The notes below the pieces were generated by a model. It searched no databases, was not told the origin of the DNA, and saw only the letters and a list, made by a program, of their open reading frames with translations. From Sipunculus nudus (lineage: Eukaryota > Annelida > Sipuncula > Golfingiida > Sipunculidae), in contig JAPPUL010000079.1 of the NCBI GenBank assembly GCA_026874595.1, forward strand, positions 365,001-429,000: a stretch of 64,000 nucleotides of DNA. The letters are read 5' to 3'. Shown here piece by piece: positions 47,720-57,693 of this stretch. The position numbers and the translations under genes are program-made. How positions within the stretch are numbered: position 1 is the stretch's first letter; every line of letters begins with the position of its first letter.

Positions 47720-47823
47720 ACAAAAAAAGTAAAGAAAATAAAAAAATAATAACAACTTCCTAAACTGTTTTATCTTTAAATAAACTACATTTTGTAGATT
47801 ACTAGATATTTAAGGAGCGTAAA

Positions 47824-50800
47824 ATGGACACATCAGTAAAAGAGAAGACAACTGCGCAAGCAGTAAAAATATTGGGTATAGACCTTGGCGTTGCATCTAT
47901 CGGCTGGAGTCTTATAGAACAATATGAAGATAATGGCTCTAAAAATGGCTTTAAAAGCAGCAGTAAAATCCTAAACGGAGGGGTTAGGATCTTCACGCAG
48001 CCAACAGACCGTAGTGGAAATTTACTATCAGCACAACGCAGGGAAGCAAGAGGTTCAAGACGGGTCATAAATAGAAAAAGGGTTAGATTAAATAACCTGA
48101 AAAGACTACTCATAAAAAAAGAACTAATATCTAAAAAAGAGCTAAACAATCTTTTTTCAAAATTTGATGTATGGAAACTAAGATATTATGCTTTAAGGCG
48201 AGAGCTTAATAGCCTTGAATGGGCCCGTGTGCTACTTTACATTGCAAAGCACAGGGGATATAAGTCCAACCGCAAATCTGAGGAGGAGAAAGATAGCGAA
48301 GGCAAAAAGATCCTCCAAAGCATAAAAAAGAATAAAGAGGAAATGGAAAAGAAAAAGTACAAGACTGTAGGAGAAATGATTTATGCAGAGACAAAAGATA
48401 GACCAAGTGCCAAAAGGATAAGAAGGAACAAAGTTGCTAACTATAATTTCTCTGTATCAAGAGAACTTTTAGAAGAAGAGATAAATATGCTCTTTAAAAA
48501 GCAAGAAGAGTTTGGCAATCCTTTTACAGAAGAGGAGTTTAGGAAGCAATATAAAGAGATAGCGTTTAGCCAAAGGCCGCTTAAGTTCAATGCGTCTATG
48601 GTAGGGAAATGCCACTTTGAAAAGGGTGAACTTCGTGCTCCTAAAAGAGCTTACACATCGGAAGAGTTTGTATTACTTGGCAAAATACTTAATACCGACC
48701 TTGTGAATACAAAAGCTACAACAAATGATAATGAAATATTAAGGCTTTGTGAATATAAAGATATAGAAGAGATATTTGAGATTTTTAAGCAAGTGAAAGA
48801 GCCGAGCTACAAAAGCCTAAGACAAAAATTAAATATAGATGAAAAACTACACTTTAAACAAATAGACTACTATAAAAACCAAGAGACGCTACAAAAGATA
48901 AACACAGACCCTAAAGAGTTCTTCAAAAAAGAAGATTGGCTTAACGAAGAGCAAAAAGCTAAGATATTAGAAAGGGTAGCAGTAGTGAAAAAAGACGACA
49001 AGTCGGAGAGTAATACAAAGGGTAATATAAAGCTTAAAAGCTGGCAGTACAGTTGGATACGAAACATATTGGGACTAAAACATGAAGATAGGTTTAATGG
49101 AGTCAAATATGATGTTGACCCTGAGGCAAAGAAATTCGAAGCTTCTCTTATAGGGTATCATGAGATAAAAAATAAACTATCAGAGCTTGGCATATTTGAA
49201 AAGCTTTTTAAAGATAGAGATAGATTTGATGAAATAGCAACAATACTAAGCTATACAAAAGACGATAAGGAGGCTAGCAAGGAATTAAGTGAAAAGGTAT
49301 TTTGTCATTTTGACTTTGATAAAGATATCGTTTCTGAGGCTATAAATGAGCTTCTGGGCTTATCTTTTTCAGACTTCTTACAAATATCTCTAAAAGCAGC
49401 AAAAAATCTTAACAAAGAGCTTTATAAGGGGTATAAGTATCATGATGCGGCTAAGATTGTGTATGGACATCACTCAAAATCAGACTCAAAAGCAAAAGAA
49501 GAGTTTCTAAGACCTCTAAACGAAGAAGAAAACTACCAAATAACAAACCCTACAGTAAAAAGAGTGCTCTCCCAATTTAGATTACTTATAAATGCGATAA
49601 TAAGGAAGTATGGCAAGTTTGATGCTATGCACATAGAGCTTGCAAGGGAGCTACATCACTCAGCAAAGAAGAAAATAGAAATAGCAATGGGACAAAAAGC
49701 CTTCAGAGAGGATAAAGAGCAGGCTATAGAACACTTTAGGGAGTTATTTAACTGCGAGCCAAGTGGACAGGACATTACAAAATTTAGACTTCTTAAGGAG
49801 CAACAAAGTAAATGTATATATTCTGGCAAGCCAATAGAGGCAAAGAGGCTTTTAGAGCAAGGCTATGTAGAGATTGATCATATACTACCCGAGAGCAGAA
49901 GCTTTGATAATAGCCTAAACAACAAAGGTCTTTGCCTTAGTAGCGAGAATCAAGAGAAAGGCAATAAAACACCCTTTGAGTGGCTTGGTAAGGGCGATGT
50001 GAATAGTAAAGAGTGGCATGAGTTCCAAGAACGCGTAAAAGCCTTAAAAATAAAACAGGCAAAACAAAACAAACTCTTTAATACAACACTGCCCAAAAGG
50101 CACGGAGATGAGCTAAGTGAGGAAGATACAGAAGGAGAAGGTTTTATGGCAAGAAATCTTATTGACACAGCCTATGCCTCACGTTTTCTCAAAAACTTTG
50201 TAGAGCAAAATCTTTTATTTAGGGATAATCCAAATATAAAACAAAAGGTAAAGGTAAGAAGTGGGACCTTAACATCAAATCTTAGACATGATTGGGGTAT
50301 TGGAAAAAAAGATAGAAACACTAACCTCCACCATGCAGAGGATGCAATTATAATAGCCTTTGCAACCCAAAGTGCTGTACAAAAGCGCTCAACTGAGGCA
50401 GCTAAAAGAGAAACAAATAAAAGGGAAACAAATAGGAAAGTTCACTTCACTCCACCTTTTGAGGGTTTTAGAGAAGCTGTTAAGGAAAGCGTAGACAAGA
50501 TATTTGTATCCTTTGCCCCGAGACGCAAAATAAGCGGTGCCGCCCATGAGGCAAAGATAATAAGTATAAAAAAAGAGAAAGGAGACAATAAGTTTAGAGT
50601 TAGAAAGGGGTTTGCTAAGAAAGGAGATGTTAAAAGAGTTGATGTTTTTTCTAATGGCAAAGGTGAGTATAGATTTGTTCTTCTGTATCCAAGCGATTTT
50701 TATGAAGACGAGTTTCCAAACATAGACATAAAAGGAGAGAAAATAGATCCTAGCTTTAACTTTTGTTTTAGCCTATTTAAGGATGAACTAATCGAAATAA

Positions 50801-51426
50801 AAAAGAAAAAGGAAGCAAAGTCAAGGCTAGTATATTTTAAATTTATTCAATCAGATAGTAGGATTAAAATACAAGAGCATTTTCAGTCAAAGGTAGGCCA
50901 TGAGAACAAAGGTTTTGAGAAGAAAGTAAAACAAGAGAATATAAAGGATATAAAGTATATTGAGGTCTACCGAAAAAATAATATAAAGAAGAATATTGAG
51001 GTCTACCAAAAAGAGACAAGCTATCTTTTTGTTCCAATATATCCTAATCATAGAGCAACAGAAGACATTATAGGAAATAAGATAGACAATGATTTTAGTA
51101 AGTTTAAATTGCTCGGTGAGCTTGATAAAGACAAGGACCTTGTTATCAAAGAAGATGTGCAAGGCAAAGAAAAAGTCTATACCTTTAAGCTTGAAAAAAA
51201 AGACATAAAACTTACAATAAGCGACAAAAGCGGAGGCTCATCAGTTAGTAAAGCAAGCGATGTCCTAGTATCCTTAAACACCTTAGAATACATAAAAAAG
51301 TATCAGATAGATATCCTTGGTAAATACAAAGAGGTGAAAAAGGAAAAAAGACTGCCCCTTGTAAAAGAGATGAGACGTATAAAGACGAGACGTATAAAAA
51401 GGAAGATAGCTAAGAAAAAGAGCTAA
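47824..51426 (+). CDS. cas9: Cas9, type II-C
   Basis: This gene encodes 1200 residues, in the II-C size range. RuvC-I is ILGIDLGVASIGWSL with Asp20. The arginine-rich bridge helix is REARGSRRVINRKRVRL. RuvC-II is MHIELAREL with Glu605. The HNH domain is YVEIDHILPESRSFDNS with His686 and the downstream Asn-rich NNKGLCLSSENQEKGNK. RuvC-III is LHHAEDAIIIAF with His837 and Asp840. All catalytic residues are present. The C-terminal PAM-interacting region is lysine-rich and contains small duplications (KRETNKRETN, IEVYRK...IEVYQK, RRIKTRRIK). GGAG precedes the ATG. With tracrRNA and crRNA it makes double-strand breaks in targets. cas1 and cas2 follow. Confidence 0.98.
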   Translation: MDTSVKEKTTAQAVKILGIDLGVASIGWSLIEQYEDNGSKNGFKSSSKILNGGVRIFTQPTDRSGNLLSAQRREARGSRRVINRKRVRLNNLKRLLIKKELISKKELNNLFSKFDVWKLRYYALRRELNSLEWARVLLYIAKHRGYKSNRKSEEEKDSEGKKILQSIKKNKEEMEKKKYKTVGEMIYAETKDRPSAKRIRRNKVANYNFSVSRELLEEEINMLFKKQEEFGNPFTEEEFRKQYKEIAFSQRPLKFNASMVGKCHFEKGELRAPKRAYTSEEFVLLGKILNTDLVNTKATTNDNEILRLCEYKDIEEIFEIFKQVKEPSYKSLRQKLNIDEKLHFKQIDYYKNQETLQKINTDPKEFFKKEDWLNEEQKAKILERVAVVKKDDKSESNTKGNIKLKSWQYSWIRNILGLKHEDRFNGVKYDVDPEAKKFEASLIGYHEIKNKLSELGIFEKLFKDRDRFDEIATILSYTKDDKEASKELSEKVFCHFDFDKDIVSEAINELLGLSFSDFLQISLKAAKNLNKELYKGYKYHDAAKIVYGHHSKSDSKAKEEFLRPLNEEENYQITNPTVKRVLSQFRLLINAIIRKYGKFDAMHIELARELHHSAKKKIEIAMGQKAFREDKEQAIEHFRELFNCEPSGQDITKFRLLKEQQSKCIYSGKPIEAKRLLEQGYVEIDHILPESRSFDNSLNNKGLCLSSENQEKGNKTPFEWLGKGDVNSKEWHEFQERVKALKIKQAKQNKLFNTTLPKRHGDELSEEDTEGEGFMARNLIDTAYASRFLKNFVEQNLLFRDNPNIKQKVKVRSGTLTSNLRHDWGIGKKDRNTNLHHAEDAIIIAFATQSAVQKRSTEAAKRETNKRETNRKVHFTPPFEGFREAVKESVDKIFVSFAPRRKISGAAHEAKIISIKKEKGDNKFRVRKGFAKKGDVKRVDVFSNGKGEYRFVLLYPSDFYEDEFPNIDIKGEKIDPSFNFCFSLFKDELIEIKKKKEAKSRLVYFKFIQSDSRIKIQEHFQSKVGHENKGFEKKVKQENIKDIKYIEVYRKNNIKKNIEVYQKETSYLFVPIYPNHRATEDIIGNKIDNDFSKFKLLGELDKDKDLVIKEDVQGKEKVYTFKLEKKDIKLTISDKSGGSSVSKASDVLVSLNTLEYIKKYQIDILGKYKEVKKEKRLPLVKEMRRIKTRRIKRKIAKKKS

Positions 51427-51450
51427 GAAAAAGAGCTAAGAAAAAGAGCT
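51408..51450 (+). repeat. 13-bp tandem repeat across the cas9 stop codon
   Basis: AGCTAAGAAAAAG occurs three times (51408, 51421, 51434), with the cas9 TAA inside the second copy (51424-51426). The unit is not a multiple of three, so gain or loss of a copy upstream of the stop would change the last residues. Confidence 0.9.
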
Positions 51451-51545
51451 AGGGAAGAGAAAGCAATAAAATAGTTTTTATGGACCTGTTAAGCAGATGC
51501 TGCTTCACAAAGCTTAGAACAAAATAAGAAAAATGGGAGGGTGCT

Positions 51546-52439
51546 ATGTCCTGGCAGACAATATTTGTCCAAGATCCTTGTAGGCTCTCTATTAAGAATG
51601 CTAATATACTTCTTAAAAGACGAGAGCAAGACAATATTAGCATGGCAATTAGCGAGATCTCCGTTATAATAATTGAGCACAAAGAAGTCATAATAACAAG
51701 TGCCATACTATCAAAATGCGCTGAGAATAATATTTTGCTTATATCCTGCAACGATAAATACATGCCAGCAGGTCTTTTTCAACCCATTTCTATGCACAGC
51801 CGTTTTACAAAGCATCTTTTAAGTCAGATTGGCTGGAGTGAGGCATTTAAGGGACGTGCTTGGCAGCTTATAGTAAAAGCTAAGATAGAAAATCAAAGTG
51901 CCCTTATTAAAAAACTAGGAGCCAAAGAACATCTTGAACTAAAAACGCTTGTTAAGCTTGTGGACTCAAAAGACAAGCAAAATGTAGAGGCTCGAGCATC
52001 AAAAGTATATTGGGCTGCTCTTTTTGATGACTTTGCTAGAGGGTATAAAGACGATGTAAGAAACTCTGCTCTAAACTATGGCTATGCAATAATACGCTCT
52101 GTAATATCAAGGAACATAGTGGCAACAGGCTTTATAGGGGCCTTAGGGCTACACCATAAAAGCGAGCTTAACCCCTTTAATCTTGCCGACGACCTAATCG
52201 AAGTTTTTAGACCCTTTGTAGATGAAAGAGTACATAAACTGTTTTCAGGAAAGACAAGAGCTGAAGGAAGTGAACTAACTAGGGAAGATAAAAAAGCCCT
52301 AATAGACCTACTAAACCACAAAGTAATGCTTGAGGGGCAAAAGAACACTATCCTTGTTGCAATAAATAAAGTTTGCACTTCACTTTTGCAAGCAACAAAT
52401 GAAAAAAATGCTAAACTACTTATTGTACCTAAGCTATAA
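51546..52439 (+). CDS. cas1: Cas1, type II-C integrase
   Basis: This gene encodes 297 residues, in the short type II form. MSWQTIFVQDPCRLSIKNAN and ISEISVIIIEHKEVIITSAI form the N-terminal beta domain. The alpha domain has ARASKVYWAALFDDFARG, with the Glu at the usual helix (NVEAR), GALGLHHKSELNPFNLADDLIEVFRP (His, Asp) and VDERVHKLF. GGGAGG precedes the ATG. It lies 120 bp after cas9 and works with its own Cas2, and in type II systems usually with Cas9 for PAM selection. It is unrelated in sequence detail to the type I-B Cas1 at 38313. Confidence 0.96.
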   Translation: MSWQTIFVQDPCRLSIKNANILLKRREQDNISMAISEISVIIIEHKEVIITSAILSKCAENNILLISCNDKYMPAGLFQPISMHSRFTKHLLSQIGWSEAFKGRAWQLIVKAKIENQSALIKKLGAKEHLELKTLVKLVDSKDKQNVEARASKVYWAALFDDFARGYKDDVRNSALNYGYAIIRSVISRNIVATGFIGALGLHHKSELNPFNLADDLIEVFRPFVDERVHKLFSGKTRAEGSELTREDKKALIDLLNHKVMLEGQKNTILVAINKVCTSLLQATNEKNAKLLIVPKL

Positions 52440-52484
52440 ATGCTATAAATGATAGAGTTTTTAGTGATATGAAATTTTAGTGAT

Positions 52485-52808
52485 ATGAAAGATGAACGCT
52501 TTATGAGACTATTAGTTTTCTTTGATCTTCCAACAAAAACAAAAAAAGAAAGAATGCTTTATACCAAGTTTCGGAAGTTTTTATTAAACTCAGGTTTTGT
52601 AATGATACAATATTCTGTCTATGGACGGATATGCAAAGGGAGTGAAAGCGTTAAAGCCCATATAAAGAAGGTGAAAAAAGCGGTCCCGCCAAAGGGTAAT
52701 GTTCGAGCTATGCAGGTTACGGAGAAGCAGTTTGCAAGAATGGAAATACTTGTGGGGACAAGAAAGGAGGAGGAGGTTTTAGCAGGGGAACAACTACTCT
52801 TGCTTTAA
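52485..52808 (+). CDS. cas2: Cas2, type II-C
   Basis: This gene encodes 107 residues: MKDERFMRLLVFFDLPTKTKKERM, the usual type II Cas2 start, then FRKFLLNSGFVMIQYSVYGRI and VRAMQVTEKQFARMEILVG. It is the adaptation partner of Cas1. A doubled TTTAGTGATATGAAA precedes and includes the start, so the exact initiation codon relies on the family pattern. It is the last gene before the type II array. Confidence 0.94.
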   Translation: MKDERFMRLLVFFDLPTKTKKERMLYTKFRKFLLNSGFVMIQYSVYGRICKGSESVKAHIKKVKKAVPPKGNVRAMQVTEKQFARMEILVGTRKEEEVLAGEQLLLL

Positions 52809-53090
52809 TTATTTCATTTAGGATTGATGTTTTATTTTGTAATAAAAAGTTTTCTTTATAAAAAGTTAAAAAAAAATAAGAAGTTAAAAAAAAAGAGAAA
52901 AAAGATGTGGATTTATTTTTGTGAAAAAAAGCTAAAAAAAGATATAAAAAAGGCAACATCTACGGTAAAAGCCAAGAGAAAGGAGAGAGAAAGAAGAGAG
53001 AAAAAGCCTCATGTTATTGGCTAAATCTCTCGTTTTGTCTAGGCACTTTCCGTTGTAACCCTGTGCGTTACAATAAGTTACAGTCCACGT
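52809..53090 (+). promoter_or_regulatory. Region between cas2 and the type II array, with a hairpin
   Basis: It has an A-rich plus strand (52857-53020) in which an open frame of 66 lysine-rich residues exists but looks compositional. Just before the first repeat is a perfect inverted repeat TTGTAAC-CCTGTGC-GTTACAA (53053-53073). This is the cas-proximal end of the array, so it may hold integration signals. Confidence 0.5.
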
Positions 53091-56000
53091 AATATACTAC
53101 ATCTTGAAATGAAAGGGTACTATAACTAAAACTACTAGCAAACGCTTGAAAGTGCGAATATACTACATCTTGAAATGAAAGGGTACTATAACCCGTTGCC
53201 AAGCTCGCTAAAAAATCCTCAAAATATACTACATCTTGAAATGAAAGGGTACTATAACATGGAAGTTCTTCCTAACGATAGTTTTAGAAATATACTACAT
53301 CTTGAAATGAAAGGGTACTATAACGGTGATAATAATATTTATAGTTAGTTTAACAATATACTACATCTTGAAATGAAAGGGTACTATAACCGAGGAGATG
53401 GTTGGGAATATTATGACTCGAATATACTACATCTTGAAATGAAAGGGTACTATAACGTGGCTGTGATAGCCAGTTACGCTGGATTTAATATACTACATCT
53501 TGAAATGAAAGGGTACTATAACTGAAACAATCTTGCTATAGTTTCTTGTTCAAATATACTACATCTTGAAATGAAAGGGTACTATAACAAAGAGCGAGAG
53601 TGGTATTTTAATGTTTTTAATATACTACATCTTGAAATGAAAGGGTACTATAACGAAAAGTGAGCAGTTGGATATCAAAATTAAAATATACTACATCTTG
53701 AAATGAAAGGGTACTATAACGACAGCCCGTTCCACTCCGATATAAATAATAATATACTACATCTTGAAATGAAAGGGTACTATAACTATTAACTGACAGC
53801 AAGTAGTCGTGTATCTAATATACTACATCTTGAAATGAAAGGGTACTATAACCGCCCACGAAGCGACCGAAAAGCGCACAAAATATACTACATCTTGAAA
53901 TGAAAGGGTACTATAACACGCTAACACCTTGTCCATATTTAAAGTCAAATATACTACATCTTGAAATGAAAGGGTACTATAACACATAACTTTAACTGAT
54001 GTTACCTTTAAAGAATATACTACATCTTGAAATGAAAGGGTACTATAACGGTGAATATGGAGAGTATAGCGGTCGTCCGAATATACTACATCTTGAAATG
54101 AAAGGGTACTATAACTACAAAGGAAATTACACAGTAAACTATTTAAATATACTACATCTTGAAATGAAAGGGTACTATAACTAATTCAAGTCATAGTCGT
54201 TATATAAAAATAATATACTACATCTTGAAATGAAAGGGTACTATAACAAACATCTTCCCCCTTACCTTTATCTTCTTAATATACTACATCTTGAAATGAA
54301 AGGGTACTATAACGCAATATGAAAGAACTTCGTGAAGAGCTTAATATACTACATCTTGAAATGAAAGGGTACTATAACAATTTGATGGTAGCTATTGGCA
54401 CGGCAAAAAATATACTACATCTTGAAATGAAAGGGTACTATAACACTAGCGAAAGCTTTGTTAGTGCCAGAAAGAATATACTACATCTTGAAATGAAAGG
54501 GTACTATAACGAAGATGGAGAAACTATGACAGATAATGTAAATATACTACATCTTGAAATGAAAGGGTACTATAACACAGAGGACATTATCATTTAATAT
54601 TATTTTAATATACTACATCTTGAAATGAAAGGGTACTATAACTCTTCCATATAATAGTCTTCTAAAACTTCAAATATACTACATCTTGAAATGAAAGGGT
54701 ACTATAACTAACTCAAACTTCTCTTCTTTATCACCATCAATATACTACATCTTGAAATGAAAGGGTACTATAACTAATTCAAGTCATAGTCGTTATATAA
54801 AAATAATATACTACATCTTGAAATGAAAGGGTACTATAACGCAATATGAAAGAACTTCGTGAAGAGCTTAATATACTACATCTTGAAATGAAAGGGTACT
54901 ATAACACTAGCGAAAGCTTTGTTAGTGCCAGAAAGAATATACTACATCTTGAAATGAAAGGGTACTATAACCGAACGCGGATTGTGCAATTTCTTTTTTC
55001 TAATATACTACATCTTGAAATGAAAGGGTACTATAACTAAAATAATACTTGGTTATTATAAAGTAACAATATACTACATCTTGAAATGAAAGGGTACTAT
55101 AACCAACTATGATATGTCAAAATCGGATAAAAAAATATACTACATCTTGAAATGAAAGGGTACTATAACTCAAGAGGCAGAGGAAGTGTTGCTGGGGAAA
55201 ATATACTACATCTTGAAATGAAAGGGTACTATAACTATGCGATTAGTTTAGAAATTGTTGAAACAAATATACTACATCTTGAAATGAAAGGGTACTATAA
55301 CTATGCGATTAGTTTAGAAATTGTTGAAACAAATATACTACATCTTGAAATGAAAGGGTACTATAACACACGGACGCTTTTACTACACATCGAATAAAAT
55401 ATACTACATCTTGAAATGAAAGGGTACTATAACTTATTTTCTTATTTAGTCTTTTGGCTTTCCAATATACTACATCTTGAAATGAAAGGGTACTATAACG
55501 CAAAGTGAGCAATTTGATATCAAAATTAAAATATACTACATCTTGAAATGAAAGGGTACTATAACCTGTAGGCATTCTAGTAAGCCCTGTCATCAAATAT
55601 ACTACATCTTGAAATGAAAGGGTACTATAACACACGGACGCTTTTACTACACATCGAATAAAATATACTACATCTTGAAATGAAAGGGTACTATAACGAC
55701 TTTATAAAGCCTTTGCGCGAGTGGAAGAATATACTACATCTTGAAATGAAAGGGTACTATAACGTTCTGTTATCGTTGACTGAGACTTACTTTAATATAC
55801 TACATCTTGAAATGAAAGGGTACTATAACCCTTGCGGGACAACAGTGATAACGTTAATAAATATACTACATCTTGAAATGAAAGGGTACTATAACACATG
55901 CGTCTTATAGCTTCTGTATCGCTCTAATATACTACATCTTGAAATGAAAGGGTACTATAACTTTGGTGAAGATAGACAGTTTTAATCTTCAAATATACTA

Positions 56001-57677
56001 CATCTTGAAATGAAAGGGTACTATAACATATTTAAAAGAATGGCTTCTGCGTTATCTAATATACTACATCTTGAAATGAAAGGGTACTATAACGACCCTA
56101 AACCTGTTGAGATACCAGAAAGTAATATACTACATCTTGAAATGAAAGGGTACTATAACAGAAAAAGGGCGAAGCGATAGCGATAGCGGAATATTCTACA
56201 TCTTGAAATGAAAGGGTACTATAACCAGGAGAAGAGAAGGAGGTTAAGATATTTTAATATACTACATCTTGAAATGAAAGGGTACTATAACAATGATACT
56301 AGAAAGGCAATTCGTCATAAGAATATACTACATCTTGAAATGAAAGGGTACTATAACGAATATCCAACAAGACACTTCTTTAAGAAAAATATACTACATC
56401 TTGAAATGAAAGGGTACTATAACCGCAGACGGTACGTTTGGTCTCCTGAAGATAATATACTACATCTTGAAATGAAAGGGTACTATAACAGCAGTATACC
56501 AGTTTTCCTCTTACGACGAAATATACTACATCTTGAAATGAAAGGGTACTATAACCTTGGCCGCGCGATTACTTTACTACAGCTAAATATACTACATCTT
56601 GAAATGAAAGGGTACTATAACTTCTCAATGAGCGCATTTTATCTTGATATAAATATACTACATCTTGAAATGAAAGGGTACTATAACAAATACTTTGAAT
56701 GATTGCACTTCTGGCGTAATATACTACATCTTGAAATGAAAGGGTACTATAACTATCAAGTTATGACACGTGTGTCTTCTAGAAATATACTACATCTTGA
56801 AATGAAAGGGTACTATAACTGTAGCAAATGTTTAGCATGTCGGATAAATAATATACTACATCTTGAAATGAAAGGGTACTATAACAAAAAGTTGGCGGTC
56901 TTGATGTCAAAAAGAAATATACTACATCTTGAAATGAAAGGGTACTATAACAGCAGTATACCAGTTTTCCTCTTACGACGAAATATACTACATCTTGAAA
57001 TGAAAGGGTACTATAACCTTGGCCGCGCGATTACTTTACTACAGCTAAATATACTACATCTTGAAATGAAAGGGTACTATAACTTCTCAATGAGCGCATT
57101 TTATCTTGATATAAATATACTACATCTTGAAATGAAAGGGTACTATAACAAATACTTTGAATGATTGCACTTCTGGCGTAATATACTACATCTTGAAATG
57201 AAAGGGTACTATAACTATCAAGTTATGACACGTGTGTCTTCTAGAAATATACTACATCTTGAAATGAAAGGGTACTATAACTGTAGCAAATGTTTAGCAT
57301 GTCGGATAAATAATATACTACATCTTGAAATGAAAGGGTACTATAACAAAAAGTTGGCGGTCTTGATGTCAAAAAGAAATATACTACATCTTGAAATGAA
57401 AGGGTACTATAACCAACTATGATATGTCAAAATCGGATAAAAAAATATACTACATCTTGAAATGAAAGGGTACTATAACTAAAGGTTTACAACTATGAAT
57501 TACAAAGATAATATACTACATCTTGAAATGAAAGGGTACTATAACAGATAATTGGCTGTACATGCTACACTGAATAATATACTACATCTTGAAATGAAAG
57601 GAGACTATAACGAGAGATGCACTATGATTATTTTAATTATGAATATACTACATCTTGAAATGAAAGGAGACTATAAC
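53091..57677 (-). CRISPR. Type II-C CRISPR array, about 70 repeats
   Basis: The 36-bp repeat (plus strand begins AATATACTACATC and ends GGGTACTATAAC) alternates with 30-bp (rarely 29) spacers, about 70 repeats and 69 spacers. The last two repeats (57576-57611, 57642-57677) carry GGAGAC for GGGTAC, and one at about 56189-56224 has TATTCTAC. The minus-strand repeat starts GTTATAG, as type II-C crRNA repeats do, and is the strand complementary to the tracrRNA anti-repeat, so crRNAs read leftward toward cas2. A seven-spacer block (56490-56951) is duplicated exactly at 56952-57413. Open frames on the plus strand that repeat NILHLEMKGYYN are artefacts. Confidence 0.98.
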
Positions 57678-57693
57678 TTAATAACTTAATAAC

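Noticed and set aside
47785-47797. Palindrome CTACATTTTGTAG upstream of cas9, partly like the repeat (ACTACATCTTG)
   Set aside because: Short and AT-rich; could be a Cas9 self-regulation site but similarity is too weak to claim.
52824-53024. 66-residue lysine-rich frame between cas2 and the array
   Set aside because: No ribosome site, composition follows the A-rich DNA, no recognisable domain; kept only as a note in the leader region.
53617-57422. Plus- and minus-strand open frames inside the type II array repeating NILHLEMKGYYN or YSTLSFQDVVY
   Set aside because: They are translations of the 66-bp CRISPR unit (a multiple of three), not proteins.
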